NCBI RefSeq assembly: GCF_001014645.1 | Contig: NZ_LASZ01000020.1 | Coordinates: forward strand, 1-60,038 | Length of the DNA: 60,038 nt | Direction: 5' to 3' | Source of the DNA: Luteimonas sp. FCS-9 | GTDB taxonomy: Bacteria > Pseudomonadota > Gammaproteobacteria > Xanthomonadales > Xanthomonadaceae | Shown: positions 27,607 through 36,152 of the stretch, piece after piece | Numbering within the stretch: position 1 is the stretch's first letter | Layout of the letters: each line of letters begins with the position of its first letter | The notes under the pieces: generated by a model | The model's database searches: none | Seen by the model: only the letters and a program-made list of their open reading frames with translations | What the model was told of the DNA's origin: nothing | Translations under genes and position numbers: made by a program

Positions 27607-28398
27607 GTGGTCAAACCGCTCCCGCGCCTGAAGCTCCAGGGTTTCAACAACCTGACCAAGGCCCTGTCGTTCAACATCTACGACGTCTGCTACGCCGCGT
27701 CCGAGGACGAGCGGCAGCGCTACATCGCCTACATCGACGAGGTCTACAACGCCGACCGGCTGACGCAGATCCTGACCGACGTGGCCGAGATCATCGGCGC
27801 CAACATCCTCAACGTCGCGCGCCAGGACTACGAGCCGCAGGGCGCGTCGGTGACGATCCTCATTTCCGAGGAGCCGGTGATCGACAAGTCGCAGGCCAAG
27901 GGCGTGATCTCCGACGCGGTGGTCGCGCACCTGGACAAGTCGCACATCACCGTGCACACCTATCCGGAAACGCACCCCGACAACGGCATCGCGACCTTCC
28001 GCGCCGACATCGACGTGGCCACCTGCGGCGTGATCTCGCCGCTCAAGGCGCTCAACTACCTGATCGAGAGCCTCGAGTCGGACATCGTGACGATGGACTA
28101 CCGCGTGCGCGGCTTCACCCGCGACGTGAAGGGCAAGAAGCACTACATCGACCACAAGATCAACTCGATCCAGGATTACCTGGCCAAGAACATCAAGTCG
28201 CGGTACGACGCGCTCGACGTGAACGTCTACCAGGAGAACATCTTCCACACGAAGATGCATCTCAAGGATTTCGACCTCGACCAGTACCTGTTCGAGGAGA
28301 AGGCGCGCAACCTCTCGTTCAAGGACCGGATGAAGATCGAGGCCCGCCTCAAGCGCGAGATCGAGGAGCTGTACCACGGGCGCAACCTCGTCGACTGA
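27607..28398 (+). CDS. speD: S-adenosylmethionine decarboxylase proenzyme
   Basis: A 263-residue bacterial class 1A proenzyme that supplies decarboxylated SAM for spermidine synthesis. It processes itself between K111 and S112 ([10 protein letters not shown]) to make the pyruvoyl cofactor, and [20 protein letters not shown] carries the conserved Cys/His-region residues. I chose GTG 27607 because [20 protein letters not shown] matches the Xanthomonad N-terminus. A 159-base duplicated block begins exactly at its stop codon. Confidence 0.95.
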   Translation: MVKPLPRLKLQGFNNLTKALSFNIYDVCYAASEDERQRYIAYIDEVYNADRLTQILTDVAEIIGANILNVARQDYEPQGASVTILISEEPVIDKSQAKGVISDAVVAHLDKSHITVHTYPETHPDNGIATFRADIDVATCGVISPLKALNYLIESLESDIVTMDYRVRGFTRDVKGKKHYIDHKINSIQDYLAKNIKSRYDALDVNVYQENIFHTKMHLKDFDLDQYLFEEKARNLSFKDRMKIEARLKREIEELYHGRNLVD

Positions 28399-28713
28399 CG
28401 CGGTTCTTCGGGATTGGGGATTTGCGGTTCGTGAAAGCGTGATCCCGCCGGACCCCAGGCTTCAGCCGACAACGGCTCCGCATCGTGCGGGGCCGTTTTC
28501 CATTTGCGGGGCGCTTCGCCAATCCCGAATCCCCAATCCCGAATCCCCGGCTGTTGACGCGGTTCCTCGGGATTGGGGATTTGCGGTTCGTGAAAGCGTG
28601 ATCCCGCCGGACCCCAGGCTTCAGCCGACAACGGCTCCGCATCGTGCGGGGCCGTTTTCCATTTGCGGGGCGCTTCGCCAATCCCGAATCCCCAATCCCG
28701 AATCCCCGGCTGT
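28396..28713. repeat. Tandem duplication of a 159-bp block carrying a terminator-like hairpin
   Basis: 28396-28554 and 28555-28713 are almost identical direct copies; the one difference I see is TTCTTCGGG versus TTCCTCGGG near the start. Each unit holds AACGGCtCCGCA-tcg-TGCGGgGCCGTTTTCC, a rho-independent terminator shape, and inverted pieces of GGGATTGGGGATT near its two ends. The first copy includes the speD stop codon. Nothing in the 335 bases between speD and coq7 looks like a gene. Confidence 0.85.
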
Positions 28714-28741
28714 AGCACGGGCATTCGCCCGCGCTACAGCC
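28708..28741. repeat. REP-like palindrome overlapping the coq7 stop
   Basis: GGCTGTAGCACGGGC-ATTC-GCCCGCGCTACAGCC is an almost perfect 34-base inverted repeat. It overlaps the last codon and stop of the minus-strand coq7 gene and sits at the edge of the duplicated block. It belongs to the GTAGC-type dispersed repeats of Xanthomonads and could end transcription from both sides. Confidence 0.7.
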
Positions 28742-29381
28742 GGTATGCCACCGTCTTCATCACCGACGAGGCGGCCGACATCATCGCGGGGATCGGCCAC
28801 GGCAGCACGCGGGCGCCGGCCAGTTCGGCGTGGTCGGCGTGCCGGGCCTCGTCCTCCTTCATCTGGCGCAGGATGTCGCGGCTGCGCGCATCGGCCGGCG
28901 GCAGCGTCTCCAGGTGCTCGTCCAGGTGCGCCTCGACCTGGCGCTCGGTCTCGACCACGAAACCCAGGTTCCAGCCGTCGCCGCGCAGGCCGGCGAGCAC
29001 GCCCAGCGCGTAGCTGCCGCCGTACCAGAGCGGGTTGAACACGCTGGGCCGGCTGTCGAGCTCGCGCAGGCGCTGCGCGCACCAGGCCAGGTGGTCGGTC
29101 TCCTCCTGGGCCGCCTCGAGCAGGTGGCGGCGGGTCTCCGGTTCCCGGGCGACCGCGGCCTGGCCGAAATACAGGCCCTGGGCGCAGACCTCGCCGACGT
29201 GGTTGATCCGCATCAGGCCGGCCGCGTGCTGCCGCTCCGGCGCATCGAGCACCACGTCCGGCGTTCCCGACGCCGGGTTGGGGCGGGCCGCGGGCGGGTT
29301 GCCGAAGACGGTGTCGAGCGCGCGCTGGCTCTCGACCAGCAGCCGGTCGAGCGGGCCGAATCGTGGCCGGACGTGGGTCAT
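28734..29381 (-). CDS. coq7: 2-polyprenyl-3-methyl-6-methoxy-1,4-benzoquinol hydroxylase
   Basis: A 215-residue di-iron hydroxylase of ubiquinone synthesis. The six metal ligands can be read: E64 (NHVGEVCA), E94 and H97 (EETDH), E146 (VVETER), E178 and H181 (EDEARH). Length and motif spacing match bacterial Coq7 (UbiF substitute). It is divergent from rplM, 207 bases away. Confidence 0.95.
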   Translation of the reverse strand: MTHVRPRFGPLDRLLVESQRALDTVFGNPPAARPNPASGTPDVVLDAPERQHAAGLMRINHVGEVCAQGLYFGQAAVAREPETRRHLLEAAQEETDHLAWCAQRLRELDSRPSVFNPLWYGGSYALGVLAGLRGDGWNLGFVVETERQVEAHLDEHLETLPPADARSRDILRQMKEDEARHADHAELAGARVLPWPIPAMMSAASSVMKTVAYRL

Positions 29382-29461
29382 CGCGGTGCTCCAGTCTGCG
29401 GGGGAAGGAAGGCCATTGTCGGGAGTGCGCGCCGGCGACGCCAGCGCGGAACTTGGGCAAG

Positions 29462-29490
29462 TTGCACGCCCCCGGCCGGCGCGCTATCAT
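29462..29490 (+). promoter_or_regulatory. Sigma-70 promoter of rplM-rpsI
   Basis: TTGCAC (29462-29467) and TATCAT (29485-29490) are separated by exactly 17 bases. The inferred start is near 29497, leaving a leader of about 90 bases before rplM. No known r-protein leader structure was recognised in it. Confidence 0.6.
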
Positions 29491-29588
29491 CCCGCCTCTT
29501 TGCTGCACCGTACACAACGCGAGGCGACGTTCCGCCGGCCACCGGCGCAACCAGCCCGACCAGTCACCGACCGAGTACCAATCCCGTC

Positions 29589-30017
29589 ATGAAGACTTTC
29601 ACCGCCAAGTCCGAGACCGTCCAGCGCGACTGGTATCTCGTCGACGCCACCGGCAAGACGCTGGGCCGCCTGAGCGCGGAAATCGCCCACCGCCTGCGCG
29701 GCAAGCACAAGCCCGTCTACACCCCGCACGTCGACACCGGCGACTACATCGTCGTGGTCAACGCCGAGAAGATCGCGGTGACCGGCAAGAAGATGACCGA
29801 CAAGCTCTATCACCGTTTCACGGGCTACATCGGCAACCTCAAGACCGAATCGCTGGGCCAGGCGCTCGAGCGCCATCCCGAGCGCGTGATCGAGATCGCC
29901 GTCAAGGGCATGCTGCCGAAGAATCCGCTCGGCCGTGCCATGTACCGCAAGCTCAAGGTGTACAAGGGTGCCGAGCATCCGCACGCCGCCCAGCAGCCGC
30001 AGCCCCTGGAACTCTAA
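29589..30017 (+). CDS. rplM: 50S ribosomal protein L13
   Basis: A 142-residue ribosomal protein. [32 protein letters not shown] and [21 protein letters not shown] are the usual L13 sequence from end to end. rpsI follows after three bases, the standard rplM-rpsI operon. Expression is probably from the promoter at 29462-29490. Confidence 0.98.
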   Translation: MKTFTAKSETVQRDWYLVDATGKTLGRLSAEIAHRLRGKHKPVYTPHVDTGDYIVVVNAEKIAVTGKKMTDKLYHRFTGYIGNLKTESLGQALERHPERVIEIAVKGMLPKNPLGRAMYRKLKVYKGAEHPHAAQQPQPLEL

Positions 30018-30020
30018 GTC

Positions 30021-30413
30021 ATGGCTATCACCCAGAATTACGGCACCGGCCGTCGCAAGTCCTCCGTCGCCCGCGTGTTCCTGCGCAAGGGCACCGGCAA
30101 GATCACCGTCAACGACCGTCCGCTCGACGAGTTCTTCGGCCGCGAGACCGCGCGCATGATCGTGCGCCAGCCGCTCGAGCTGACCCAGAACACCGAGACC
30201 TTCGACGTCGTCGTCACCGCGACCGGCGGCGGCACCACCGGCCAGGCCGGTGCGATCCGCCTGGGCATCTCGCGCGCGCTGGTCGAGTACGACGAGACGC
30301 TGAAGACCGAGCTGCGCAAGGCCGGGTTCATGACCCGCGATGCGCGCGAGGTCGAGCGCAAGAAGGTCGGCCTGCACAAGGCACGCCGCGCCACGCAGTT
30401 CTCCAAGCGCTGA
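30021..30413 (+). CDS. rpsI: 30S ribosomal protein S9
   Basis: A 130-residue ribosomal protein. [21 protein letters not shown] near the start and the C-terminal [10 protein letters not shown], whose basic tail reaches the P-site tRNA, are standard for S9. It follows rplM. Downstream CCGGATCC...GGATCCGG (about 30424-30452) can form a long hairpin without a T-run. Confidence 0.98.
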   Translation: MAITQNYGTGRRKSSVARVFLRKGTGKITVNDRPLDEFFGRETARMIVRQPLELTQNTETFDVVVTATGGGTTGQAGAIRLGISRALVEYDETLKTELRKAGFMTRDAREVERKKVGLHKARRATQFSKR

Positions 30414-30503
30414 TCGCGCTGGTCCGGATCCGCGCTTCGCGCGTGGATCCGGGGTCGCCGGGACTTGCGATGTGCAGCGGTTTCGGCGGTACAATAGATC
30501 CAT

Positions 30504-30578
30504 AGCCCCGTCGCCAAGCGGTAAGGCACCTGACTCTGACTCAGGCATTCGGTGGTTCGAATCCATCCGGGGCTGCCA
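30504..30578 (+). tRNA. tRNA-Gln (CTG)
   Basis: The 75-base sequence folds as a cloverleaf: acceptor AGCCCCG/CGGGGCT with G73 and encoded CCA, D stem GCC/GGC, anticodon stem CCTGA/TCAGG with loop CTCTGAC (anticodon CTG, reading CAG), T stem GGTGG/CCATC with loop TTCGAAT. TACAAT at 30490-30495 is a fitting -10 box. A strong terminator follows at 30593-30615. Confidence 0.95.
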
Positions 30579-30592
30579 TACAAAACGAACGA

Positions 30593-30615
30593 GCCCGCCG
30601 AAAGGCGGGCTTTTT
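30593..30615 (+). terminator. Rho-independent terminator of the tRNA-Gln gene
   Basis: GCCCGCC-gaaa-GGCGGGC is a seven-base-pair stem with a GAAA tetraloop, followed by TTTTT. Confidence 0.93.
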
Positions 30616-30693
30616 CGTGGGCGCACGCTCGTGTCCGGTGTCGCGCGACGCGACGTGGCCCGCAGGTCGCGCGACACGCCCTAGAATCCGCCG

Positions 30694-31428
30694 ATGCACA
30701 CCCATCTCCCGCCGCTGTCCCGTGCGACGACCGCAACCGCCGACCTGAAGGCCCGCGGCTTCGCGGTGCTGCCGCCCGACGCGCTGACCGACCTGTGCGG
30801 CGTCGCGATCGCCGGTCTCGAGGCGTTGCATCCGGATTGGGACGCGCTGCCTCCGGACGGCCACCTGCGCGACGGCGGGCGCTACCGCCGGCGCCGGCAT
30901 GCCTGCTTCGTGCAGCACGCCGACCGGCTCGTGCCCGCGGCCCGGCGCGCGCACTGGCAGTCGGAGGCCTACAACGCGCTGCACGGTGGCATGCACCGAT
31001 GGTTCGAGCCGATCCCGGCGCGCACCGCCGCCGCGCCGGCATGGACGGCGCTGGTCGTCGGCCTGGGCGCGGTGTTCGGCCAGGTCCGTGCCGGCCTGCC
31101 GTGGTACGTCGAGGCGCACCAGTTCCGCATCGACACGACCGACGGCATCGGCCGGCCAACGCCGGAGGGCGCGCATCGCGACGGCGTGGATTTCGTCGCG
31201 GTGCTGCTGGTGGCGCGCGAGGGCATCAAGGGCGGCGAAACTCGCGTCTTCGACGCCGACGGCCCCAACGGCCAGCGCTTCACGCTGACCCAACCCTGGT
31301 CGGCGCTGCTGCTCGACGACCACCGCGTCATCCACGAATCGACGCCGATCCAGCCGATCGACGACGCCGGTCATCGCGATACGCTGGTGCTGACCTATCG
31401 CAGCGGCGCGTTCCAGGGCGAGGACTGA
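30694..31428 (+). CDS. 2OG-Fe(II) dioxygenase family protein
   Basis: A 244-residue protein of the bacterial 2OG-Fe dioxygenase group (PF10014 type), which includes amino-acid hydroxylases such as L-isoleucine dioxygenase. GRYRRRRHACF, HQFRIDTT, PTPEGAHRDGVDFV (the HxD iron ligands) and HRVIHESTPI (the distal His) are in the family order. The substrate, probably a free amino acid, is not visible. It stands between tRNA-Gln and the FAH/MaiA pair on the same strand. Confidence 0.85.
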   Translation: MHTHLPPLSRATTATADLKARGFAVLPPDALTDLCGVAIAGLEALHPDWDALPPDGHLRDGGRYRRRRHACFVQHADRLVPAARRAHWQSEAYNALHGGMHRWFEPIPARTAAAPAWTALVVGLGAVFGQVRAGLPWYVEAHQFRIDTTDGIGRPTPEGAHRDGVDFVAVLLVAREGIKGGETRVFDADGPNGQRFTLTQPWSALLLDDHRVIHESTPIQPIDDAGHRDTLVLTYRSGAFQGED

Positions 31429-31486
31429 ACGCGGGCCGGCACTTGGTTACAATCGCAACGAATAGCCGACGCCAACCGGAGTTGCC

Positions 31487-32488
31487 ATGAAGCTGGGTTC
31501 ACTGAAGGAGGGCGGCCGCGACGGCACCCTGATCGTCGTCTCGCGCGAGCTGGCCACGGCGGTCCGCGCCACCGGGGTCGCGGCGACGCTGCAGCAGGCG
31601 CTCGACGACTGGTCGAACGCCGCGCCCCGGCTCAATGCGCTCTACGAATCGCTCAACGCCGGGGACGCGGATGGCGTGTTCGATCTCGACGTCGCCCGGC
31701 TCGCCGCGCCGCTGCCGCGCGCCTACGAGTTCGTCGACGGCAGCGCCTACCTGCCGCACGTCGAGCGCGTGCGACGTGCGCGCGGCGCCGAGGTGCCCGA
31801 GAGCTTCTATACCGATCCGCTGATGTATCAGGCGACCAGTGCCGGGTTCTACGGCCCGCGCGACACGGTCAAGGTGACCAGCGAAGACCACGGCATCGAC
31901 CTGGAGGCCGAGATCGTCGTCGTCACCGACGACGTGCCGATGGCGGCGACGCCGGCGCAGGCGGCCGGCCACATCCAGCTCGTCGGCCTGGTCAACGACG
32001 TCAGTCTGCGCAACCTGATCCCGGGCGAGTTGGCCAAGGGTTTCGGTTTCCTGCAGTCCAAGCCGCGCTCGGCGCTGAGCCCGGTGTTCGTGACGCCCGA
32101 CGAACTGGGCGAGGCGTGGCGCGACAACAAGGTGCACCTGCCGCTGCTGACCCACGTCAACGGCGCATGGTTCGGCGCGCCCGACGCGGGCGTGGACATG
32201 CAGTTCGACTTCGCGCAGCTGATCGCGCACGCGGCCAGGACGCGGCCGCTGACCGCCGGCACGATCGTCGGTTCGGGCACCATCGCCAATGCCGACACCG
32301 GCAAGGGCGCGTCGTGCTTCGCCGAGCGGCGCACCGTGGAGACGCTCGAGCACGGTGCGCCGAAGACGCCGTTCCTGTCGTTCGGCGACACCGTGCGCAT
32401 CGAGATGCTCGATGCGTCGGGGGCCAGCATCTTCGGTGCGATCGAGCAGGTGGTCGAGCGCCACGCGCCTGCGGACGCGGACGCGTGA
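31487..32488 (+). CDS. Fumarylacetoacetate hydrolase family protein
   Basis: A 333-residue protein. The C-terminal FAH fold shows DLEAEIVVVTDDV, VGLVNDVSLRNLIPGE, LQSKPRSALSPVFVTPDELG and GTIVGSGTIAN, with acidic metal ligands in the first two. The next gene (maiA) overlaps by four bases, which supports fumarylacetoacetate hydrolysis, the last step of tyrosine breakdown. The rest of that pathway is not in this window. Confidence 0.9.
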   Translation: MKLGSLKEGGRDGTLIVVSRELATAVRATGVAATLQQALDDWSNAAPRLNALYESLNAGDADGVFDLDVARLAAPLPRAYEFVDGSAYLPHVERVRRARGAEVPESFYTDPLMYQATSAGFYGPRDTVKVTSEDHGIDLEAEIVVVTDDVPMAATPAQAAGHIQLVGLVNDVSLRNLIPGELAKGFGFLQSKPRSALSPVFVTPDELGEAWRDNKVHLPLLTHVNGAWFGAPDAGVDMQFDFAQLIAHAARTRPLTAGTIVGSGTIANADTGKGASCFAERRTVETLEHGAPKTPFLSFGDTVRIEMLDASGASIFGAIEQVVERHAPADADA

Positions 32489-33141
32489 GCGACGCGCTGA
32501 CGCTGTACGGCTACTGGCGCTCGAGCGCCGCGTACCGCGTGCGCATCGCGCTGCACCTCAAGGGCCTGGCGTTCGAGAGCGGGCCGGTGCACCTGCTGCG
32601 CGACGGCGGCGAGCAGCGCATGCCCGCGCACGCGGCGCGCAATCCGCAGCGGCTGGTGCCGGCGCTGCAGCACGGCGGGCGGATGCTGACCCAGTCACTG
32701 GCGATCATCGAATACCTCGACGAGACTTGGCCGGAGGTGCCGCTGCTGCCGGCGGACGCCTCGTCGCGGCAGCGCGCCCGCGCGCTCGCACAACTGGTCG
32801 CCTGCGACATCCATCCGCTCGGCAACCTGCGCGTGCTGCAGTTCCTCGAGCGCGAGTGGGGCATCGAGGCGGCCGGGCGCGCGCGCTGGATCGAGCGCTG
32901 GGTCGCCGACGGGCTCGCGGCATTCGAGGCGCTGCTCGGCGACGCGTCTGCGGCAGGCGCGTTCTGCGTCGGGAATACGCCCGGGCTCGCCGACTGCGCG
33001 CTGGTGCCGCAGCTCTACAACGCCCGGCGTTTCGGCATCGACCTCGCGCCGTACCCGCGCATCCTCGCGGTCGAGGCGGCATGCCTGGCGCTGCCGGCGT
33101 TCGCCGCCGCCCGGCCCGAGGTCCAGCCCGACGCCGCGTAG
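32485..33141 (+). CDS. maiA: Maleylacetoacetate isomerase
   Basis: A 218-residue zeta-class glutathione transferase that isomerises maleylacetoacetate to fumarylacetoacetate with glutathione. LYGYWRSSAAYRVRIALHLKGL carries the SSxAxR glutathione-site motif, and NPQRLVPAL and QSLAIIEYLDETWP complete the thioredoxin-like domain. The GTG at 32485 overlaps the stop of the FAH gene (GTGA), so translation is coupled. Confidence 0.93.
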   Translation: MSDALTLYGYWRSSAAYRVRIALHLKGLAFESGPVHLLRDGGEQRMPAHAARNPQRLVPALQHGGRMLTQSLAIIEYLDETWPEVPLLPADASSRQRARALAQLVACDIHPLGNLRVLQFLEREWGIEAAGRARWIERWVADGLAAFEALLGDASAAGAFCVGNTPGLADCALVPQLYNARRFGIDLAPYPRILAVEAACLALPAFAAARPEVQPDAA

Positions 33142-33151
33142 GCCCGCGGCG

Positions 33152-34264
33152 CTACAGCGTCTGCGGCGCGAACACGTCCGCGTACGGGTCGTGGGCCTCC
33201 GTCGCGCCCTCCGACAGCCGGAACTTCAGGTCCAGGCCGTCGCGCGAGTCGGCGGCGCGCAGCGCGGTCTCGCGCGCGATGCGCCCGCTCTTGTAGAGCC
33301 GGTACAGGCACTGGTCGAAGGTCTCCATGCCGTCCTCGAGCGACTCCTCCATCGCCTGCTTGACCTCGTGGACCTGGCCGCGGCGCAGCAGGTCGCGGAT
33401 CGTCGGCGTATTGAGCAGCACTTCGGTGGCCGGCAGGCGGCGACCGTCCACGCCCTCGACCAGGCGCTGGGAGACCACGGCGCGCAGGTTCAGCGACAGG
33501 TTCATCAGCACGTTCTTGTGCGCGGCCTCGGGGAAGAAGTTGAGGATGCGCTCGATCGTCTGGTCGGCGTTGTTGGAATGCAGCGTCGCCAGGCACAAGT
33601 GCCCGGTCTCGGCGAACGCGATCGCCGCCTCCATCGTCGTCGCGTCGAGGATCTCGCCGATCAGGATCACGTCCGGCGCTTCGCGCATCGCGTTCTTGAG
33701 CGCGTTGTGGAAGGTCTGGGTGTCGATCCCGACCTCGCGCTGGTTGACCAGCGACTTCTTGTGCCGGTGCAGGTACTCGATGGGGTCCTCGATCGTGAGG
33801 ATGTGGCCCGCGGTGCCCGCGTTGCGGTGGTCGATCATCGAGGCGAGCGTCGTCGACTTGCCCGACCCGGTCGAGCCGACGATCAGCACCAGCCCGCGCG
33901 GCGCCATGATCACGTCCTTGAGCACCTGCGGCAGCTGCAACTGCTCGATGTCCGGGATCCGGCCGCTGATCGCGCGCACCACCATGCTGGTCTCGCCGCG
34001 CTGGCGGAAGACGTTGATGCGGAAACGGCCGACCTCGGGCAGCGAGTAGGCCAGATTCATCTCCAGGTCGCGCTCGAAGCGCCGGACCTGCTGCTCGTCC
34101 ATCAGCGCGTAGGCGACCTGGCGCACGACGCCGGGCGCCAAGTTCGTGCCCTCGAGCGGTTGCAGCCGGCCCTCGACCTTGATGTGGATCGGCGCGCCGG
34201 TGCTCAGGAACATGTCCGACGCGTGCTGCTCCGTCATCAGCTTCAGGAAATGGCCGATGTCCAT
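33152..34264 (-). CDS. PilT/PilU-family type IV pilus retraction ATPase
   Basis: A 370-residue hexameric ATPase powering retraction of type IVa pili. Walker A is GSTGSGKST, the Asp box and Walker B include TIEDPIEYLH and DVILIGEILD, and the His box is TLHSNNADQ. PilT usually has GEMRD at the Walker B position; here it reads GEILD, and FFPEAAHKNVLMNLSLNLR is of PilU type. PilU-like function helping PilT is likely. No pilT gene is adjacent. GGGGA lies before the ATG at 34264. Confidence 0.88.
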   Translation of the reverse strand: MDIGHFLKLMTEQHASDMFLSTGAPIHIKVEGRLQPLEGTNLAPGVVRQVAYALMDEQQVRRFERDLEMNLAYSLPEVGRFRINVFRQRGETSMVVRAISGRIPDIEQLQLPQVLKDVIMAPRGLVLIVGSTGSGKSTTLASMIDHRNAGTAGHILTIEDPIEYLHRHKKSLVNQREVGIDTQTFHNALKNAMREAPDVILIGEILDATTMEAAIAFAETGHLCLATLHSNNADQTIERILNFFPEAAHKNVLMNLSLNLRAVVSQRLVEGVDGRRLPATEVLLNTPTIRDLLRRGQVHEVKQAMEESLEDGMETFDQCLYRLYKSGRIARETALRAADSRDGLDLKFRLSEGATEAHDPYADVFAPQTL

Positions 34265-34358
34265 GTACGAATTCCCCACGGGCGTCCGGGACGCATTGCG
34301 CGTGCCGGTATTGCTGACGACAATGCCCGCAATCACGCTCTCCGGGCACGACGGTTCG

Positions 34359-34739
34359 ATGAAGACAAGCTTCGCATACATCCGGCCGGCGCTGCGCGCG
34401 TCCGTGCTCGCATGCGCCCTGTTGCTCGCCGCCTGCGCCAGCCAGCCGCCGCCGACCGAGGAACTGGCCGCCGCCCGGCTGTCGGTCGCGCGCGCCGGCG
34501 ACGGCGATGCCGACCAGTACGCACCGACCCAGATCGCCCAGGCGCGCCGCGCGCTCGAGCAGGCCCAGGCCGCGGCCGGCAATGGCCGCGACGCCGAGGC
34601 GCGGACGCTGGCGCTGTCGGCGTCCGCGCTCGCCGATCTCGCGCACGCCCGCGCGCGCCAGGCCGTCACCGAATCGGAACTGGCGCAGCGCCGGGCCGAG
34701 ATCACGAACCTGCGGCAGCGGCTGCAGGTGGAGGAATGA
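34359..34739 (+). CDS. DUF4398-type lipoprotein
   Basis: A 126-residue protein with a lipoprotein signal peptide; the lipobox is LLAAC with Cys in LLAACAS. The mature part has a DUF4398-like helical domain (ELAAARLSVARAG, YAPTQIAQARRALEQAQAA). It ends in a coiled coil rich in Ala and Arg. It starts 94 bases from the divergent pilus ATPase and its stop overlaps the next start. In many bacteria such genes precede an OmpA-like gene, which is absent here. Confidence 0.78.
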   Translation: MKTSFAYIRPALRASVLACALLLAACASQPPPTEELAAARLSVARAGDGDADQYAPTQIAQARRALEQAQAAAGNGRDAEARTLALSASALADLAHARARQAVTESELAQRRAEITNLRQRLQVEE

Positions 34740-35317
34740 GCATGCGCCTGCCGATCCTGATGCTCGCCCTGGCGCTGGCCACGCCGGCGGCCTGGGCGCA
34801 GTCGAGCGACGACGCCGACGTGTCCGGCCTCCAGCGCCGCCTGCAGGCCATCGACGCCGACGCCGGGACCGCCGGCGCGGCCGCCTACGAACGCCTGCAG
34901 GCGCGCCAGGCGCTGGCCGCGCTGGCTGCGGCGAAGAGCAGCCAGCGCGCTTCGGCGCTGCAGATCGCGCAGTGGCGGGTGGAGACGGCCGAGATCGCGG
35001 CGCAGACCGAGGTCGCGCGGCGGGAGCTGGGCGAACTCGAGCGCGAGCGCGGCCAGTTGCTGGTCGACGCCAGCCGGCAGGACGCGGTACGCGCCCGCCA
35101 GGAGGCCGAGCGGCTGCGCATCCAGGCGCAGATCCAGGCCGAGGAGGCCGCGCGCCTCCGCCTGGCGGCCGAGGAGGAGCTGGCCGCCCGCCAGCAGGCC
35201 GAGACCGTGTTGCAGGGCGTGGCGAGTGGCGAGGCCGCCAAGCTGCGTGCTGCACGGCAGCGCGAGGCCGAGCTCAAGCGCCGCGAGGCCGAGCTGCTCA
35301 AGAGCCTGGAGCCTTGA
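34736..35317 (+). CDS. Secreted Ala/Glu/Arg-rich coiled-coil protein
   Basis: A 193-residue protein. MSMRLPILMLALALATPAAWAQ is a signal peptide with an AxA-type cleavage site. The rest is almost entirely predicted helix, with heptad-like runs such as EEAARLRLAAEEELAARQQAE. No catalytic domain is visible. The ATG overlaps the upstream stop (ATGA), so it pairs with the DUF4398-type lipoprotein. A shared envelope role is inferred. Confidence 0.75.
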   Translation: MSMRLPILMLALALATPAAWAQSSDDADVSGLQRRLQAIDADAGTAGAAAYERLQARQALAALAAAKSSQRASALQIAQWRVETAEIAAQTEVARRELGELERERGQLLVDASRQDAVRARQEAERLRIQAQIQAEEAARLRLAAEEELAARQQAETVLQGVASGEAAKLRAARQREAELKRREAELLKSLEP

Positions 35318-35796
35318 GGTCCCACTGCGCCGGCCTCGCCGGCGCGGTGCCCGGGACTTGGGCTCAGTTGCCCGGACGGGCGGTGGTGCACCCTGATCCT
35401 GCAGCCGGCCTCACAACCATGAATCCAATTGGAATCAATGAGTTGGACGCGTCTTCACTCGCGGGCCGCGTCGTGGCGCGGTTGCGCGGGGCAGGCGGCC
35501 GGAAACGTTTACCGCGCTGACTGCGTCCGGCTGTCCGCGCCGTCCCGAGGGGCCTTGCCGCCGTCCCGGCCCGGGAGTAGGGTCGGATTCGCCGGGTGGC
35601 ACGTTCCCTTGTCCCGCCGCCCGGTCAACGAGCCAGGCCGATGACCGAGATGATCCCCCACGAGGTCCCCGACGTCCGCCCACCGCGCGGCGTCGCATGC
35701 CTGATCGGATCGTCCGACGCCCGTTCCTGGATGCCGTCCCCGCAACGCCCCTGCCGTCGCCGGCCGGGGCGTTCGCATTCGTGTCAGGAGGATTTC
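35318..35796. other. Gene-poor stretch before the YdcH-like gene
   Basis: I find no gene in these 479 bases. A G+C hairpin TGCGCCGGC-ctc-GCCGGCGC (about 35326-35343) follows the coiled-coil gene. An AT-richer island at 35419-35445 contains the palindrome TCCAATTGGA (35424-35433) and a 33-codon frame MNPIGINELDASSLAGRV that has no ribosome site. The rest is G+C-rich and featureless. Confidence 0.55.
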
Positions 35797-36018
35797 ATGT
35801 TCGAAGCGCACTCGCAGGTGGAACTCGAGGAAATCATGAAGGGCAATGTCGAGTTCCGACAGCTCTACTACCGGCACAAGGAGTTGGACAAGAAGGTGCT
35901 CAACGCCGAACTGGGCGTGTTGCCGGTGGACGAAGCCACGCTGTCGCAGATGAAACGCGAGAAGCTCGCCGCGAAGGACCGCCTGGCGTCGATGTACGAC
36001 GCGATGCAGAAACACTGA
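35797..36018 (+). CDS. YdcH/DUF465 small protein
   Basis: A 73-residue, highly charged helical protein: FRQLYYRHKELDKKVLNAELG and LSQMKREKLAAKDRLASMY match DUF465 (YdcH). Its function is unknown. The start is set by CAGGAG six bases before ATG 35797; the frame is open further upstream but shows no family sequence. Confidence 0.9.
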   Translation: MFEAHSQVELEEIMKGNVEFRQLYYRHKELDKKVLNAELGVLPVDEATLSQMKREKLAAKDRLASMYDAMQKH

Positions 36019-36152
36019 GGTTCACGTCAGTCGCGGGCGGTGGCGGTCATCCTCGTCGGCCGCCATCGCCCGCGAATGCCGGGCGCCGGACCACCGGCGC
36101 CCCGGCGATGGGCGATAATTCCGGCCCGACCTTCCCACCGGACCGGATCCCC

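Noticed and set aside
30424..30452. Long CCGGATCC hairpin after rpsI as a rho-independent terminator
   Set aside because: The stem is strong but has no following T-run and contains an uneven bulge; it may be a repeat or processing site.
35424..35433. TCCAATTGGA palindrome as a further operator of the XRE-cupin regulator
   Set aside because: Only the half TCCAAT matches, the site is 32 kb away and no related gene follows it.
35596..35796. Upstream extension of the YdcH-like reading frame
   Set aside because: The family sequence begins at 35797 after a good CAGGAG ribosome site; the extension is Arg/Pro-rich with no similarity.
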